Below, piece by piece: positions 1-11,493 of a stretch of 64,000 nt of DNA. The stretch lies in the NCBI GenBank assembly GCA_025667525.1, contig CM046875.1:202282125-202346124 (forward strand), written 5' to 3'. The notes under the pieces were generated by a model. The model saw only the letters and a list, made by a program, of their open reading frames with translations, ran no database searches and was not told the DNA's origin. Position numbers and translations under genes: made by a program. The DNA comes from Glebionis coronaria (taxonomy: Eukaryota; Streptophyta; Magnoliopsida; Asterales; Asteraceae). Position 1 is the first letter of the stretch, and each line of letters opens with the position of its first letter.

Positions 1-1194
1 AATATTACATGACCATAAAAAGGAAATACCGGAATCAAACATCGGTAGTCCAAAAGTAAAGGTCATCACACACAAACATAAGTACTGTAAATGAAAGGAC
101 TAAACAATGTCCAAAGAAAGAGTATCACAATATAGATAACGCATAAAGTAAAGAAAGGCTAGAAAGCTTCCAGTCCATATGCACGTACGCTTAAAGTCTA
201 CGAGCGTCCCTGAGTACCTGCCGTTTTAGGAACATGAAAAAGAAAACGGTTGAGCAATACGCTCAGTGCACGGATGTACAATAAAGCTTGAATAATATAA
301 GCATATAAGCATATAACAGCGGAAGAAACTAAGTCCCGAATAACCCGGTTAAGTCTTAGTAAAACTGGTTTTATAGTTTGAAAAGCCTTATGTTTATCTT
401 ATAAAAACTGTTTAACATATTTTACCATTAGCCAATATAGGTCATGAAAATCCACCGTGCATGAATACTTGGAGGGGTGACCTCATCATGCAAATTAGGG
501 GGGCTGCCTATAATTTAATATACTGGTTTTGGGTAGGAGAGATCAGCTCCTTGTGAAGGATTCAATGCACACACCACATTCACACTGAGTAATCTGCTGA
601 AAAAACATGTAACTAGGATGAACCCATACGCCCCACATGATAAATATAATAATATGTCCAAAAGCTGAAGGGACGCCACGAGCAATCACTCTGCCGTGGG
701 GAAGTCATAACACTAGTGCCTCTAGTGTTATGGTTATAGTACCTCCATAACTAGGTGAAACTGGTCATGCATGTATATGGCTATAGGTATTCTAATTAAA
801 CATAAGCAATCAAACATATAAACTTATACTATGGGAAAACAGTTGGCTGCATACGGGGAATCCTAATAAGGAAAGAATGTCCATACTAAAAGGACGGGAA
901 TCCGTACCTTATATCCAGTGAACGAAGAAGACGAACAGAAGAGAGTCCTACTTCGGTATCACTAATGCTACATAAATACATACGTGTATAAGTATCTGAT
1001 TACTAAATACGTAACTGGTTTTATGTCATGTCTTAGCTTATTTTATACGTTCATGTCATGTTTTACTGTTTTAAGCATTATACTGTGTTTATCTTATATT
1101 TTGTCTATTCTGATTAAGTATTTCTTGTATTTCATGCACTATTATGCTTGTTGTGTAATAATAAGTAACTTTCTAAAAATAGCAGGTTTCCTAA

Positions 1195-1405
1195 AATATA
1201 AATTTACCAAAAATAGAAAGTTTCCAAAAATAGAAAGTTTCCAAAAATAGAAAGTTTCCAAAAATAGAAAGTTTCCAAAATGGAAAGTTTCCAAAAATAG
1301 AATTACTACTTAAAATAGATAAGTTTCTAAAAATAGAAAGTTTCCATAAATAGATTAGCTGCCTTAATTAAATAAGTTTCTAAAAATAGAAAGTTTCCAT
1401 AAATA
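1195..1405. repeat. Short tandem repeat in CHR LTR (about 16-17 bp unit)
   Basis: A unit close to 'gtttccaaaaatagaaa' is repeated head to tail, first tightly (about 1195-1310), then as two spaced copies (about 1320-1405). The same array sits in the right LTR at about 20680-20900 with a slightly different number and spelling of units, as expected of replication slippage after insertion. Confidence 0.8.
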
Positions 1406-1917
1406 GATATAAGCTGGTTAAATAAGCTAATTATATAAGCTTAAGTGTTTTCTGATTATTATTCTAAGTCATGTTGTTATAAGGTATAGTTTATTAATTA
1501 TTACATGTAAATTAAATAAACTATAGGTTAAAAGTATTTAATTAAATATATCATGATTTTAATTAAATAAGGTAAAATACTTAGGTTAAAACATATATTA
1601 TTAATTATTAATAATATAACCTAAGTCATGTTAATTAATTAATTATAGTCATGGTTTTTAATAATTAATTAATTATAAAGTCTAGTAAAATATAAATACT
1701 TAGGTTAAAATTCATGATCTAATAATTAAATTTATAACCTAAGTCATGTTAATTAAATTAATCATGTCATGTTTTATTAATTTAATTTTTAACACATAAC
1801 TATTAAAATCATAAACCTTAAAAAATAATCTATGAACCGGACCCGTAACAAGAAACCATGAACCGGACCCGTAATCAAAGCCATACCCCGAACCAAGTTC
1901 GGGGTTCCCTTGTTTAG

Positions 1918-1922
1918 GCTGC
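1918..1922. repeat. Target-site duplication of ATH, left copy (gctgc)
   Basis: These five bases directly precede the ATH LTR. The partner copy at 13225-13229 reads gctgt. Removing ATH and one copy rebuilds the uninterrupted LTR sequence seen at about 21413-21430, apart from C/T differences. Confidence 0.85.
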
Positions 1923-2225
1923 TAATACTGGGGTTTTCACACCAAGTATCAAAGTTCGTTGTTCCAAATCTTTTCGAATTGATTATTGGTAGAAAGTGTG
2001 ACTCAATTGTTCTTGGTGGAATAATAAATGGTTTGGTTGATTGTCTATTTTAAACTAAACGCAAATAAATGTTAATGTCGTTGAGTAAAGTAAAAGCTTT
2101 AAAGATTAAACTAAAATAACGAGTTAAAAGTAAATGCTTGAAAACTTAAAGACAAGATTAGAAAATTACTTGAACACTTAATAAATCTAAAACTTGAAAA
2201 CTTTGTAAAAACAATAAACTAATCT

Positions 2226-2640
2226 CATCGGAAAACCCAATCGGAATATACTAAAAATGCTTCAATCGGAATGTTGGAAAACAGCACTAATCGGAATATG
2301 GCAAACAAGACTCGTCGGAATACTGTCGTCGGAATAAGGCCAAATCGAAATGCTTGAAAACAAAACCAATCGGAATATCCAAAGAGTTCCTAGTCGGAAT
2401 GATGGTTTAATCGCAAAGTTAATAGAAACTTGCTGTCGGAATATTGTGAAACTGTCCCAATCGGAATAGCATAAAAAAAGGACACAATCGGAATAATGGG
2501 AATTAGAAGCAATCGGAATAATTAAAGAATAAGTCTAATCGGAATGTCTCACAAACCACCACAATCGGAATGTGCTAAAACCCTTTTCTGATCAAACGAT
2601 CGGAATAAGGACCTCTGATCGGAAAGCCAAATCGGAAAGG
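2226..2640. repeat. CGGAAT motif array in ATH 3' LTR
   Basis: About 17 copies of (a/g)tcggaa(t/a) are spaced roughly 15-30 bp apart, separated by unrelated spacers. Copies lie in the same orientation. Degraded copies (for example atcgaaat and atcgcaaa) are visible. The array lies downstream of the LTR TATA box, so it would be in the transcribed R-U5 region. Function unknown. Confidence 0.8.
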
Positions 2641-3182
2641 GGTTTACCCTTTCTGATGGTACGAATTCGAGAATAAGCTAAGTATTAGACTATTTTCAAT
2701 AAGCCAAATCCAAAACTTGAACGAATCTATTATGAAAAGGACTAAATAAGCACGAATAACAACTTATCCAATCTTAAAATAAGCAATCTTTTAAATCAAA
2801 CCATAAAAATGAAACTTTTTAAGAAAGCTTTTAAAAAGTAAATAAGCTAAACATACAAATAAGCCAATAAGCACAAAGATCTTAAAGCTTAACCGTATGA
2901 TAAAAATACGAACTTTTTAATCCTTAAAACATCAAGATCAAACACGGATCATTAACATTTCGGATCAAAATTAACTAATATAAAGAAAGGTAGAAAGAGA
3001 TTAAAGATTAAAAGCTTAAACTAAAACTTGATTAATGAAAATAAAAAAATACACAAAGGTTTAAACTTGAATGATTAAAAGAAAGAAAAGATGAAAACTT
3101 AGTGAGAGAAAGTTTGGAACTTTCTCTCTCTAAAAACTAGAAAGGAAAAATGAAAATGAAACTAGCTAACTAAAACTAACCA

Positions 3183-3216
3183 ACCCTCCTAAATGTGTTT
3201 AGGAGGGTATTTATAG
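3183..3216 (-). promoter_or_regulatory. LTR TATA-like box with adjacent hairpin (ATH 3' LTR)
   Basis: On the minus strand a CTATAAATA box (plus 3208-3216) is followed at once by a perfect 11-bp inverted repeat (3183-3193 and 3198-3208) with a 4-base loop. In the 5' LTR the same unit is at 12761-12794. The hairpin overlaps the region where transcription would start. Confidence 0.65.
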
Positions 3217-3646
3217 GAAAATGGGGAGTGCATGTGTGGTGTGCTTCCTTCTTTCTTTTCTTCTCGACTCGATTTAAATCTTTGTCTTTTCTCGACGTCG
3301 TCTCGGGATTTGAACTTGTCTTAGTAATTTTCTTCTTTAATTTAGACTTGAGTTCTTCGACTTCATTAAACTTCCGTCTTTAGACTTTTTCTTCGATAAA
3401 TCTTCAGAATAGGTCTTGGACATCCGTTCTTTAAGCACTCTTGATCTTTTGACTTCGTCTTTTCTCGTTTTCTTCGATAAAAGCCCGTGAAAGCCCGTGT
3501 TTTCTTCCTTTTTCATCTTTTGGTCCTAAAACACAATAAAAACACAAACCACGCATAATTCTGACTTTTACAACATAAAATACACGTTTTGGTCTTGTTA
3601 ATATTGGAAATAAGTGGTAAAAGGATAAGTGTTTTCACACTTATTA

Positions 3647-3664
3647 AATCCTCTACACTTGACC
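3647..3664 (-). other. ATH polypurine tract
   Basis: On minus the sequence GGTCAAGTGTAGAGGATT directly precedes the 3' LTR, the position of the plus-strand primer. GP1 (31113-31130) and GP2 (44789-44806) have the same tract with GGGG in place of GAGG, showing the three elements are related. Confidence 0.75.
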
Positions 3665-5643
3665 ATTGCAATGCCCTCATGCAATGCATTAATTTTAAAG
3701 CACGGTTTACATTTTCCATCATAAAAAGATAAAAATAAGTAAAGAAATCAAAGACTTACATTGGGTTTTGGCTGCCATGAACATTTATCATCCTCAAGTT
3801 TCACGTTCCCCATACCAAGCTTAAAAACGAGATCATTGTTATTATAAGTTAGCAGACTAACACGAATTCATGTGGGCCAATTATTCACTTAGACTCCCTT
3901 ATTCCTAGGTGTATCTCTTATATTTTATTTTTGTCTTGAATGATCACGAGGATGCATTGTTTGACTTACTTCGATAGTTACTTAGGCCGAAAAGAAAGTG
4001 GATGATTTAATCAATAGTTAGCTAAAGGACAAAATCTTTTAAAACTGCTTCTCGGGACCTCATAAAGTTCATATCTTGGCATAACTCGCTTCACGATTTG
4101 AGACCTTTCTCGGACCAATATTTGGCAGCGACTTCATACTTCGAATCTTGAGAGACGTCCATGAAATAATGGTCTTCTCTTCATAATAGGAATTTCTTCA
4201 CTTGAACTTTTTGAGAGATTCTTCATATTTGGACCACGACTTCTTCATTTTTCTCCAGTCGTTATTTTGGACTTTGATATACAACGATCCGCCTCCTTTT
4301 AGGACTTGGATCTATTTATCCTCATACCTTGTTAGGGCCTTTTTGGATAGACTTCTCCATGATCTTTTGGGGAGTTTTTGCTTTTCGTCGTGTGTCTCGA
4401 TCCTTCATATTGATTTTCGATAAATGATTCTTCACATCACTTTTGGATCTTTAGCACAAAATGTAGCCCTCATGCCTTGTTAGGGCCTTTTTGGACTCGC
4501 CAATCTTCGCATCCCGCTTTAATAAGTTATGCCTTGGCTATGAACTCTAATTAATATCGAGCAACTTTTAAACGATCTTGGGCTAGAAGCTAAGTAACTT
4601 TTCAAATCGTACAACCTTATTTATTGCAGATAAATTTATTAACAAGCGATGGGAGAATAGGCTCATAATTAACTCACATAAACTCACGAAAGAATACCAA
4701 ACTTATAATTGACTCCATCATGTCTCGTTCTCCACAATTTAAAATCTCAAGGAATGAGACTCGTGGATGCTTAGCCTATTAAATCAAAGTTTTGGGTTTT
4801 CGATTCATCTATAGGATCTTACAAATTCTTAGGCTTTTTTAAGTTTAGAAATCGTATTTTAAAGTTCCCTTGATAAACAACTCTCTAGGATCAATTATAG
4901 AAACTTGCGAAAAGTTCTTGTTCTTAACCCGTGAGAGTTAAGACTTTCGCGTTTTAAAGTTCCCTATATAAAAGCCTAGCAAAACTTGACTTAAACACGT
5001 TAAGGATACTAGCTAGAGTAAACTTAGATAAGTAAACTTGGGTTGAGTCAAATTATTCACGACTTTGAAAAATTTAAAACCACTATATTGAAAATTTATT
5101 CTAGCAAGGAAAGAAAATAACCATAACGAAGGAAAATAAAACTATACAACTAGGCCAAAATAGATTAAAAATTTTGAAAAACGTCGAAAAATCAAATTTT
5201 CCGGTTAAAATGAGGGCAAATTCATGGAAAAGACCACTTACTTCGATAGAAGTCCCCCCTACACTTGATATAAACATTGTCCTCAATGTTTAAGCGTGTG
5301 GGAGTAAACTCCCCTACACTTATGACATTGTCCACTTTGTTTAAATCTTGCTAAGGAAGGGACAACTATAGTGATTTCAATGTGAACATATAAGATATGA
5401 AATATTGAATCACAAGAGTTTAGGATAGAACCGGGAAGATGGGTACACGGGATCACGGTTCGTCAAAAGTCATCGAGGTGCTATTTGAAGCTTGAATCCC
5501 TGTAGAGAATAAGAAACAAGACACAAACACATACGGGGCTCCCCCTACACTTATTATGAAAACGATAAAGGATAGATCACGGGTTGCCTCCCGAGAAGCG
5601 CTTGTTTTTGTTCACCGAGTCACGAGCCTGAATCGACCCAAAA
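3665..5643 (-). other. ATH 3' non-coding region between integrase and 3' LTR
   Basis: This is a 2-kb stretch with no long ORF on either strand. It is clearly homologous to the 3' regions of GP1 (31131-33202) and GP2 (44807-45794 and 56728-57751). I looked for an envelope-like gene, which some Athila elements carry here, and saw none. The short ORFs are not conserved between the three copies. Confidence 0.8.
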
Positions 5644-8545
5644 CTAGTTCATGGGAAACGTGGTGAGGGATGGAATCATCTCATGAGAGATGTCCTCACC
5701 AAAGTACAGTTTCAAACGCTGGCCATTCACCTTGAAATTAGGCCCATTTGGCTGAGAAAGCTCAATGGTTCCATATGGAAAGACTTTGGCGACGGTGAAT
5801 GGACCAGACCAGCGGCTCTTCAACTTGCCAGAGAAGATCTTCAACCGAGAGTTAAAAAGTAAGACTTGATCACCAACGTGGAACTCTCGGTTCTTAATTC
5901 TTGCATCATGGATGATCTTGGTCTTCTCTTTGTAGATCAATGAGTTCTTGTAAGCTTCATTCCTCAGTTCATTAAGCTCGTTGAGTTGAATCTTGCGGAG
6001 ATCACCGGCTTTGTTGATGTCAAAGTTAGCCCACTTCAAGGCCCAGTATGCTTTATGTTCCAGCTCGATAGGGAGGTGACATGCTTTCCTGTACACAAGA
6101 CGATAAGGTGTACAACCGATCGGCGTCTTATAAGCAGTACGGAAATCCCACAAAGCATCATCTAACTTATCGGCCCACGCGGCACGATGCTCTCCCACAA
6201 TACGCTCCAAAATTCGCTTCAATCCACGGTTGGATATCTCGGCTTGACCGTTGGTTTGGGGATGATAAGCGGTGGAAAGACGGTGATTGACACCATACTT
6301 AGCCATGACTCTTGCAAATTGATCATTGCAAAAATGAGTCCCGCGGTCACTGATGATAGCACGAGGAACACTGAATCGAGCAAAGAGCTGCTTCAAAAAG
6401 TTCACAACCACCCTCGCATCGTTCGTAGGGAGAGCCTTAGCTTCAACCCATTTGGAAACGTAGTCAACGGCTACGAGGATGTACTTGTTCCCTTTGGATG
6501 ATGGAAATGGCCCCATAAAGTCGATTCCCCATACATCAAAGATTTCACATTCTTGTATGAAATTTTGAGGCATCTCATCTTTATGTGTGATCTTGCCTTG
6601 TCTTTGGCAGGCATCACAATGTTTAACCATTTCGTGAGCATCACGGTAAATGGTGGGCCAATAAAATCTAGAGTCGAATACTTTCTTCGCGGTGTAATTA
6701 GGACTAAAGTGACCACCGGTGGGTCCTTTATAGCAAGCGTCAAGGATTTGTACCACTGTCGGCCCATCAACACATCGACGAATGACAAGATCCACACATT
6801 GTTTGAAGAGGTAAGGGTCGTCCCAGAAATAATGTTCAATATCCTTAAAGAACTTTTTCTTTTGTTGGGACGTGAACCCTTCTTTGAGAATTCCACCCGC
6901 TAAGTAGTTTGCAATGTACGCAAACCACGGGGTGTCATCGAGATTTGGATTGATAGACATTAAGGCCTCAAGGGGAAAAGAGTCATTGATCTCTTTGTTC
7001 GGATGATCCCCTTGATAAGGATCCTCAAGTCTACTGAGATGATCCGCGGCTAGGTTTTCAGCTCCCTTTTTGTCACGAATTTCAATATTGAATTCTTGAA
7101 GGAGAAAAACCCAACGAAGAAGTCTTGGCTTAGAATCTTGCTTAGTCATCAAGTACTTCAACGCGGAATGACCGGTATACACGATGGTGGTAGAAAGGAC
7201 AAGATAGGGGCGGAACTTTTCAAAAGCATACACTACAGCTAAAAGCTCTTTTTCGGTAGTGGTATAATGCAATTGAGCCCCCGTCATTGTCTTGCTAGCG
7301 TAATGGATTGGTTGGAAGTGTTTGTTCACTCTTTGGCCCAAAACCGCTCCAATAGCAAAGTCGCTAGCATCACACATCAACTCAAAAGGTAGCTCCCAAT
7401 TAGGGGTAACCAAGACCGGTGCCTTAGTTAGCTTATCCTTAAGAAGATTGAAGGATTCAAGACACTCTTTGGAAAAGATGAAAGGGGTATCTTTTTCCAA
7501 GAGGTGGGTCATCGGGCGAGCGATTTTAGAAAAATCTTGAATGAATCGACGATAGAAGCCCGCATGACCGAGAAACTTCTCACACCCTTCACGGTTGAAG
7601 GTGGAGGCAATTTAGCAATAACATCGACTTTAGCACGGTCCACTTCAAGACCGTCTTTGGAGATTTTTTGTCCTAGCACGATGCCCTCTTTTACCATGAA
7701 ATGGCATTTTTCCTAATTTAGAACAAGGCGAGTGTCTTCACACCGCTTAAACATACGTTCTAAATTGGCAAGGCAAGCAAAGAAAGAATCGCCATAAACC
7801 GAGAAATCATCCATGAAGACTTCCATAGTTTCTTCAACCATGTCATGGAAGATAGCCATCATACACCTTTGGAACGTCCCAGGAGCATTGCATAAGCCGA
7901 AAGGCATTCTTTTGTAGGCAAATGTTCCATAAGGACAAGTGAATGTGGTTTTCTCTTGGTCTTTGGGATCGATGGGAATTTGAAAATACCCGGAGAAACC
8001 GTCTAAAAAGCAGTAATAGTCATTACCCGCTAGACGTTCAAGCATTTGGTCCATGAAAGGAAGGGGAAAATGATCCTTTCTCGTAGCATCATTGAGTTTG
8101 CGATAGTCTATACAAACTCTCCACCCTGTATGAGACGAGTAGGAATCAACTCGTTGTTTTCATTGGGAACAACGGTGATTCCGCCTTTCTTAGGCACACA
8201 ATGGACGGGACTAACCCACGGTGAATCCGAGATAGGATAGATCATGCCCGCATCAAGAAGCTTGATAACCTCTTTTTTGATAACGTCATGGATCTTAGGA
8301 TTCACCCTTCGTTGGCTTTGAATAGTGGGTTTAAAGTCGTCCTCCATGAGAATTTTATGTGTGAAAAAGTGAGGATCTATTCCACGAATATCGTAGATCT
8401 TCCAAGCAATAGCTTTCTTGTGATTCTTCAGCACGACGATAAGTCGGGATTTTTCTTCTTCTTTCAGGTCCTTAGCGATGATGACCGGTAACTTCTTGTT
8501 GTCTTCAAGGAAAACGTACTCGAGATGAGACGGTAGGTCCTTAAG
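5644..8545 (-). pseudogene. pol: ATH pol: reverse transcriptase, RNase H and integrase (broken)
   Basis: The region encodes the enzymes that copy the RNA genome and insert the cDNA. RT is split over frames 8434-8108, 8054-7713 and 7697-7509. A one-base shift near 8125 interrupts RT before the DFSGYFQI-like motif (here GFSGYFQI). The polymerase motif FMDD is at about 7830. A TGG-to-TAG stop lies at 7713, and another shift near 7585. From 7512 to 5644 a 622-codon open frame holds RNase H ([12 protein letters not shown]), an integrase zinc finger ending HCDACQ, and a D-D-35-E core (GIDFMG, SDRGTHF, QTNGQAE). The long C-terminal tail after [12 protein letters not shown] is typical of Athila. Confidence 0.92.
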
Positions 8546-9538
8546 CTATAAATCCGAAGGATTTTCGATGGAAGGCGTAGTCAAATTCGGTTCATCGATA
8601 GAGATATCCTTAGGAGATGGTGGAGAAGTATGGTCCTCATTGAGAAGTTTCTCAATGGTACGAATGTCTTCATCCCAATTGGAGGGAGAATCGTCATATT
8701 TTAAATCCACATCCCCTAAAGTTGCTTCAAATTCAGTCAAAAGGAAATCACTTTCTCCAAATGGAGTTAGTGATGGAGCAACAGAGGCAACGGTCTCAAC
8801 AATGGGTAGAGAAGAAGAACCACTTTTACAGGCGTCTTTGAAATGTTCTTCACAAGCCTCATCAAGAACATCAATGAAATTAACACTCTCGTTTTCCGAA
8901 GGCTGCTTAGAAAGTTTACCCATGTTGAAGACGATTTTATCGTCACCAACTCTCATGATTAATTCGCCCGCGCCTACATCGATGAGAGTGCGACCGGTCC
9001 TCAAGAATGGACGTCCAACGATTAATGGAACACGGGGATCCATCTCGTAGTCAACGACAACAAAATCCGTCGGGAAGGTGAATTTGTCGACACCAACGAA
9101 GACGTCTTCGGCTATCCCCACTGGATAAGCAACCGTACGGTTAGCTAATTCCAAAGTCATTCGTGTGGGGCCTAGCTCGGGGAGAGATAATTGCTTCCAA
9201 ACACTTAATGGCATTAAGTTAATACTAGCACCTAGATCGGCTAGGGCCATGCAATTCTCTACTCCCGGGAAGTTACAAGGAATCAAGAAACGACCCGGAT
9301 CACCAAGTTTGGTTGGCAATTTCCTTAAGAGCACTGCGGAGCAATTCTCATTAAGTTGGGTCTGAGCAATGTCAAGAAGCTTCTCTTTTTCACTAAGAAG
9401 ATCTTTAAACATCTTCGCATATTTGGGCATGTGAGCGAGAGCCTCAGCAAAGGAGATATTGAAATTTAGTTGTTTGAACATTTTAAGAAAGTTCGAAACC
9501 TGAATATCATCCTTGTTCTTCAATTTCTCTTTCCTCAA
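8546..9538 (-). pseudogene. ATH retropepsin-like protease region
   Basis: This 330-codon frame contains an aspartic protease of retroviral type. The active-site motif is ADLGASINLMP, with D-L-G in place of the usual D-T/S-G as in other Athila elements. It is followed by the flap and the VGRPFLRT motif. A short acidic stretch of about 100 residues leads to the RT region. It is joined to gag upstream through a one-base frameshift near 9580 and an in-frame TAG near 9541, so the normal Gag-Pol fusion cannot be made. The same domain is found in GP1 and GP2. Confidence 0.9.
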
Positions 9539-11280
9539 CCTCTAAGGATAAGGTATATTGGGTTGAGATGAAGGCTTGGGATAGATTTCGCACTCACATC
9601 CTTGGGTGGTGGAGGGGTAGAAGTTGAAGGTGGTGGAATTGGAGAAGTAGAAGTTGGAGGAATAGAAGATTGAGGATTCGGAGAAGGAGACTCGTTTTCC
9701 TTTGTCACAATAACCGGTGTAGGTGTAGGAAGCTCGGGTTCCTTTAAACCTTTTCCACTGCGAGTGGTGATTGCTTTCATCTCCCCTCTTTGATTAGCAA
9801 CGGTGTTACTCGGAAGAGAACCCGATCCAGAGGCTTGATTACTAGGGAAGAAACTAGCCATCATATTCCTCAAGTCATTCGTTTGACTTGCCAAAGTGTT
9901 TCGCATATCAGCTCGAAGATCATTCCCTTGCTTCACCATATCTGCTTTCATGTTGGCCATTTCCCGCTGAAGATTTTGCACGATCACATCGTTAGTCCTC
10001 ATGTAGGTTTCAACATCTTTGTGTAAGGCTGTGGGTTGGTTTAGAGGAGGAGCATGGTAGGCGGGTGGTTGATAAGCAGGTTGTTGGTAAACTTGGTTGT
10101 TTCTTTGAGGTGGATATGGGTTTCTTTGGTTTTGATATGGAGTTGGAACACGTGGTTGGTTTTGATTGTTGCGATTGAGGTTGTTCGGGTTTGGTGGGGG
10201 GAAACCGGGTGGTGAAAGAAAGTTGTTTGAGCGATAGCTGAGCAAGTTGCGGTCACCTTGAGGACGTGCTTGATAGCCTCCTGTAGCATAGGTACCGTTG
10301 GCGGCATACACATTTTCCGGATTGTCGTGAGTCGAAGGACAATCGGTGTATGAGTGAGATCCCCCGCATATATCACAAGATTGAGTCATAGCATTGGCTT
10401 GGGCAGTGATAGCTTTAGTATTATTGGCGGCTTGGAGAGCAAGTGATTCAACAAGCGAAGTAAGCTTATCAAGTCTCTTGTCGCTCTCATTAGTGCTAGC
10501 ACTAGCCACATTGGTCCGAACACTCTTGGTTTGCACTCTAGACTTGTTCTCAATAATATCCCAAGCAGCATTAGAAGACTTAACCAAAAGATTACCCCCC
10601 GAGGCACTATTTAGTAAATCTTGGTCATTCATGCTTAAACCATTGTAAAAAGTGTTAATTTGATGCACTTTGGTAAAACCATGTTGTGGGCACTTTCTTA
10701 AAAGTTCTTTAAAACGGTCCCAATATTCACTAAAAGTCTCATCGTACTTTTGTTCAAAAGTAATGATTTCATTCCGCAAAGCGGTAGTACGAGAGGGTGG
10801 GAAAAAGTAGTTTATGAATTTGGTCTCTAAGTCCGTCTACGTAAGAATACTTTGTGGCGGTTCCTTATCAAGCCAATGCCGGGCTTGTCCCTCTAAGGAT
10901 AAAGGAAAAAGTTGCAAGCGAACTACCTCTTGTGAAACCCCATTGAATTTGACCGTATTCGTGAGTTGAAGGAACCTTTTGATGTGGTCATGAGGATCAT
11001 CAATGGTACGCCCCAAGAATGGTTGAGCAGAGACCATTTGAATAAAGCCGGATTTGAGCTCAAAGTTGTTGGCTCCAATCGCGGGTATGACAATAGCATC
11101 GTGGTTGCCCTCTACATGTGCTTGCAAAAGTTCGATCATAGGACGATTGTCCGGTAAAGGTTCATTGTTGTTATTATTCATGTTGTTTTGAGGTGGATTA
11201 TTATTGTTGTTGTATACACCGGCCATGTCTAAGTTATCGAGAGTCTCGGGCTCTTGATAAGACGTTGATCGAGTGCGCAT
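9535..11280 (-). pseudogene. gag: ATH gag (capsid and nucleocapsid), broken
   Basis: Gag forms the particle that packages the element RNA. The frame starts at 11280 with MRTRS, as in GP1 and GP2, and passes an Asn-rich N-terminus. The capsid region (RHWLD) is interrupted by an in-frame TAG at 10837 where a Trp codon is expected. The frame then reopens at 10779-9535. A CCHC knuckle of form CX2CX3HX4C (CDICGGSHSYTDC) lies near 10370. It is followed by Gln/Pro/Asn-rich sequence and the AITTRSG motif near 9770. The start is chosen by conservation of MRTRS in three elements. Confidence 0.9.
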
Positions 11281-11493
11281 ACACCTGCAAAAGAACTAAC
11301 AAAGCAAGAAATATTTTTGGTTTTTTTTATGTTTTTTAATTTTTTGTATTTTTGAAAATTTTATATTTTTTAGGATTTTTGAAAATTTGAAAGCAAGGAA
11401 AATAACGTTCAAAGATGAACGGATCCCAAAATCCAACGCGTCTCTCACTAAAAACCTTTAATCTTAACGAAAAGAGCCGACAGCGGCGCCATT
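11281..11493 (-). other. ATH leader and primer-binding site
   Basis: The untranslated leader lies between the 5' LTR and gag. The primer-binding site is on minus at 11474-11491, beginning TGGCGCCGCTG two bases after the LTR. Athila elements usually carry a TGGCGCC-type site, which I recall as matching tRNA-Asp. The tRNA is not verified here. The rest is T-rich with no ORF. Confidence 0.8.

Larger units (their letters stand above)
1..1922 (-). repeat. CHR 3' LTR, left part (cut by window edge and by ATH)
   Basis: The stretch matches 19500 to about 21420 of the right LTR almost base for base, with scattered substitutions and small indels. It ends where ATH begins. The sequence resumes at 13225, and together the two pieces rebuild the same LTR as 19422-22283. 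No coding sequence is credible here. The 88-codon ORF at 984-1250 arises from the AT-rich LTR and its tandem repeat. Confidence 0.93.
1923..3646 (-). repeat. ATH 3' LTR
   Basis: It is 1724 bp long and nearly identical to 11494-13224. In minus orientation it begins TAATAAG and ends GTATTA. It holds a minus-strand TATA-like box at 3208-3216, an 11-bp-stem hairpin at 3183-3208 and an array of CGGAAT motifs at about 2226-2640. The 62-codon ORF at 3195-3383 appears identically in both LTRs and is not considered a gene. Confidence 0.95.

Noticed and set aside
984..1250. 88-codon plus ORF in the CHR LTR
   Set aside because: It runs through the AT-rich LTR and the aaaaatagaaagtttcc tandem repeat, and the other LTR copy does not keep the frame.
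3195..3383. 62-codon ORF repeated at 12773-12961
   Set aside because: It is identical only because both lie in ATH LTRs; it overlaps the promoter hairpin and shows no protein signature.
3665..5643. Envelope-like gene after Athila integrase
   Set aside because: No long or conserved ORF on either strand in ATH, GP1 or GP2.
6081..6903. Plus-strand ORFs opposite ATH pol
   Set aside because: They are antisense shadows of the integrase frame without any recognised domain.
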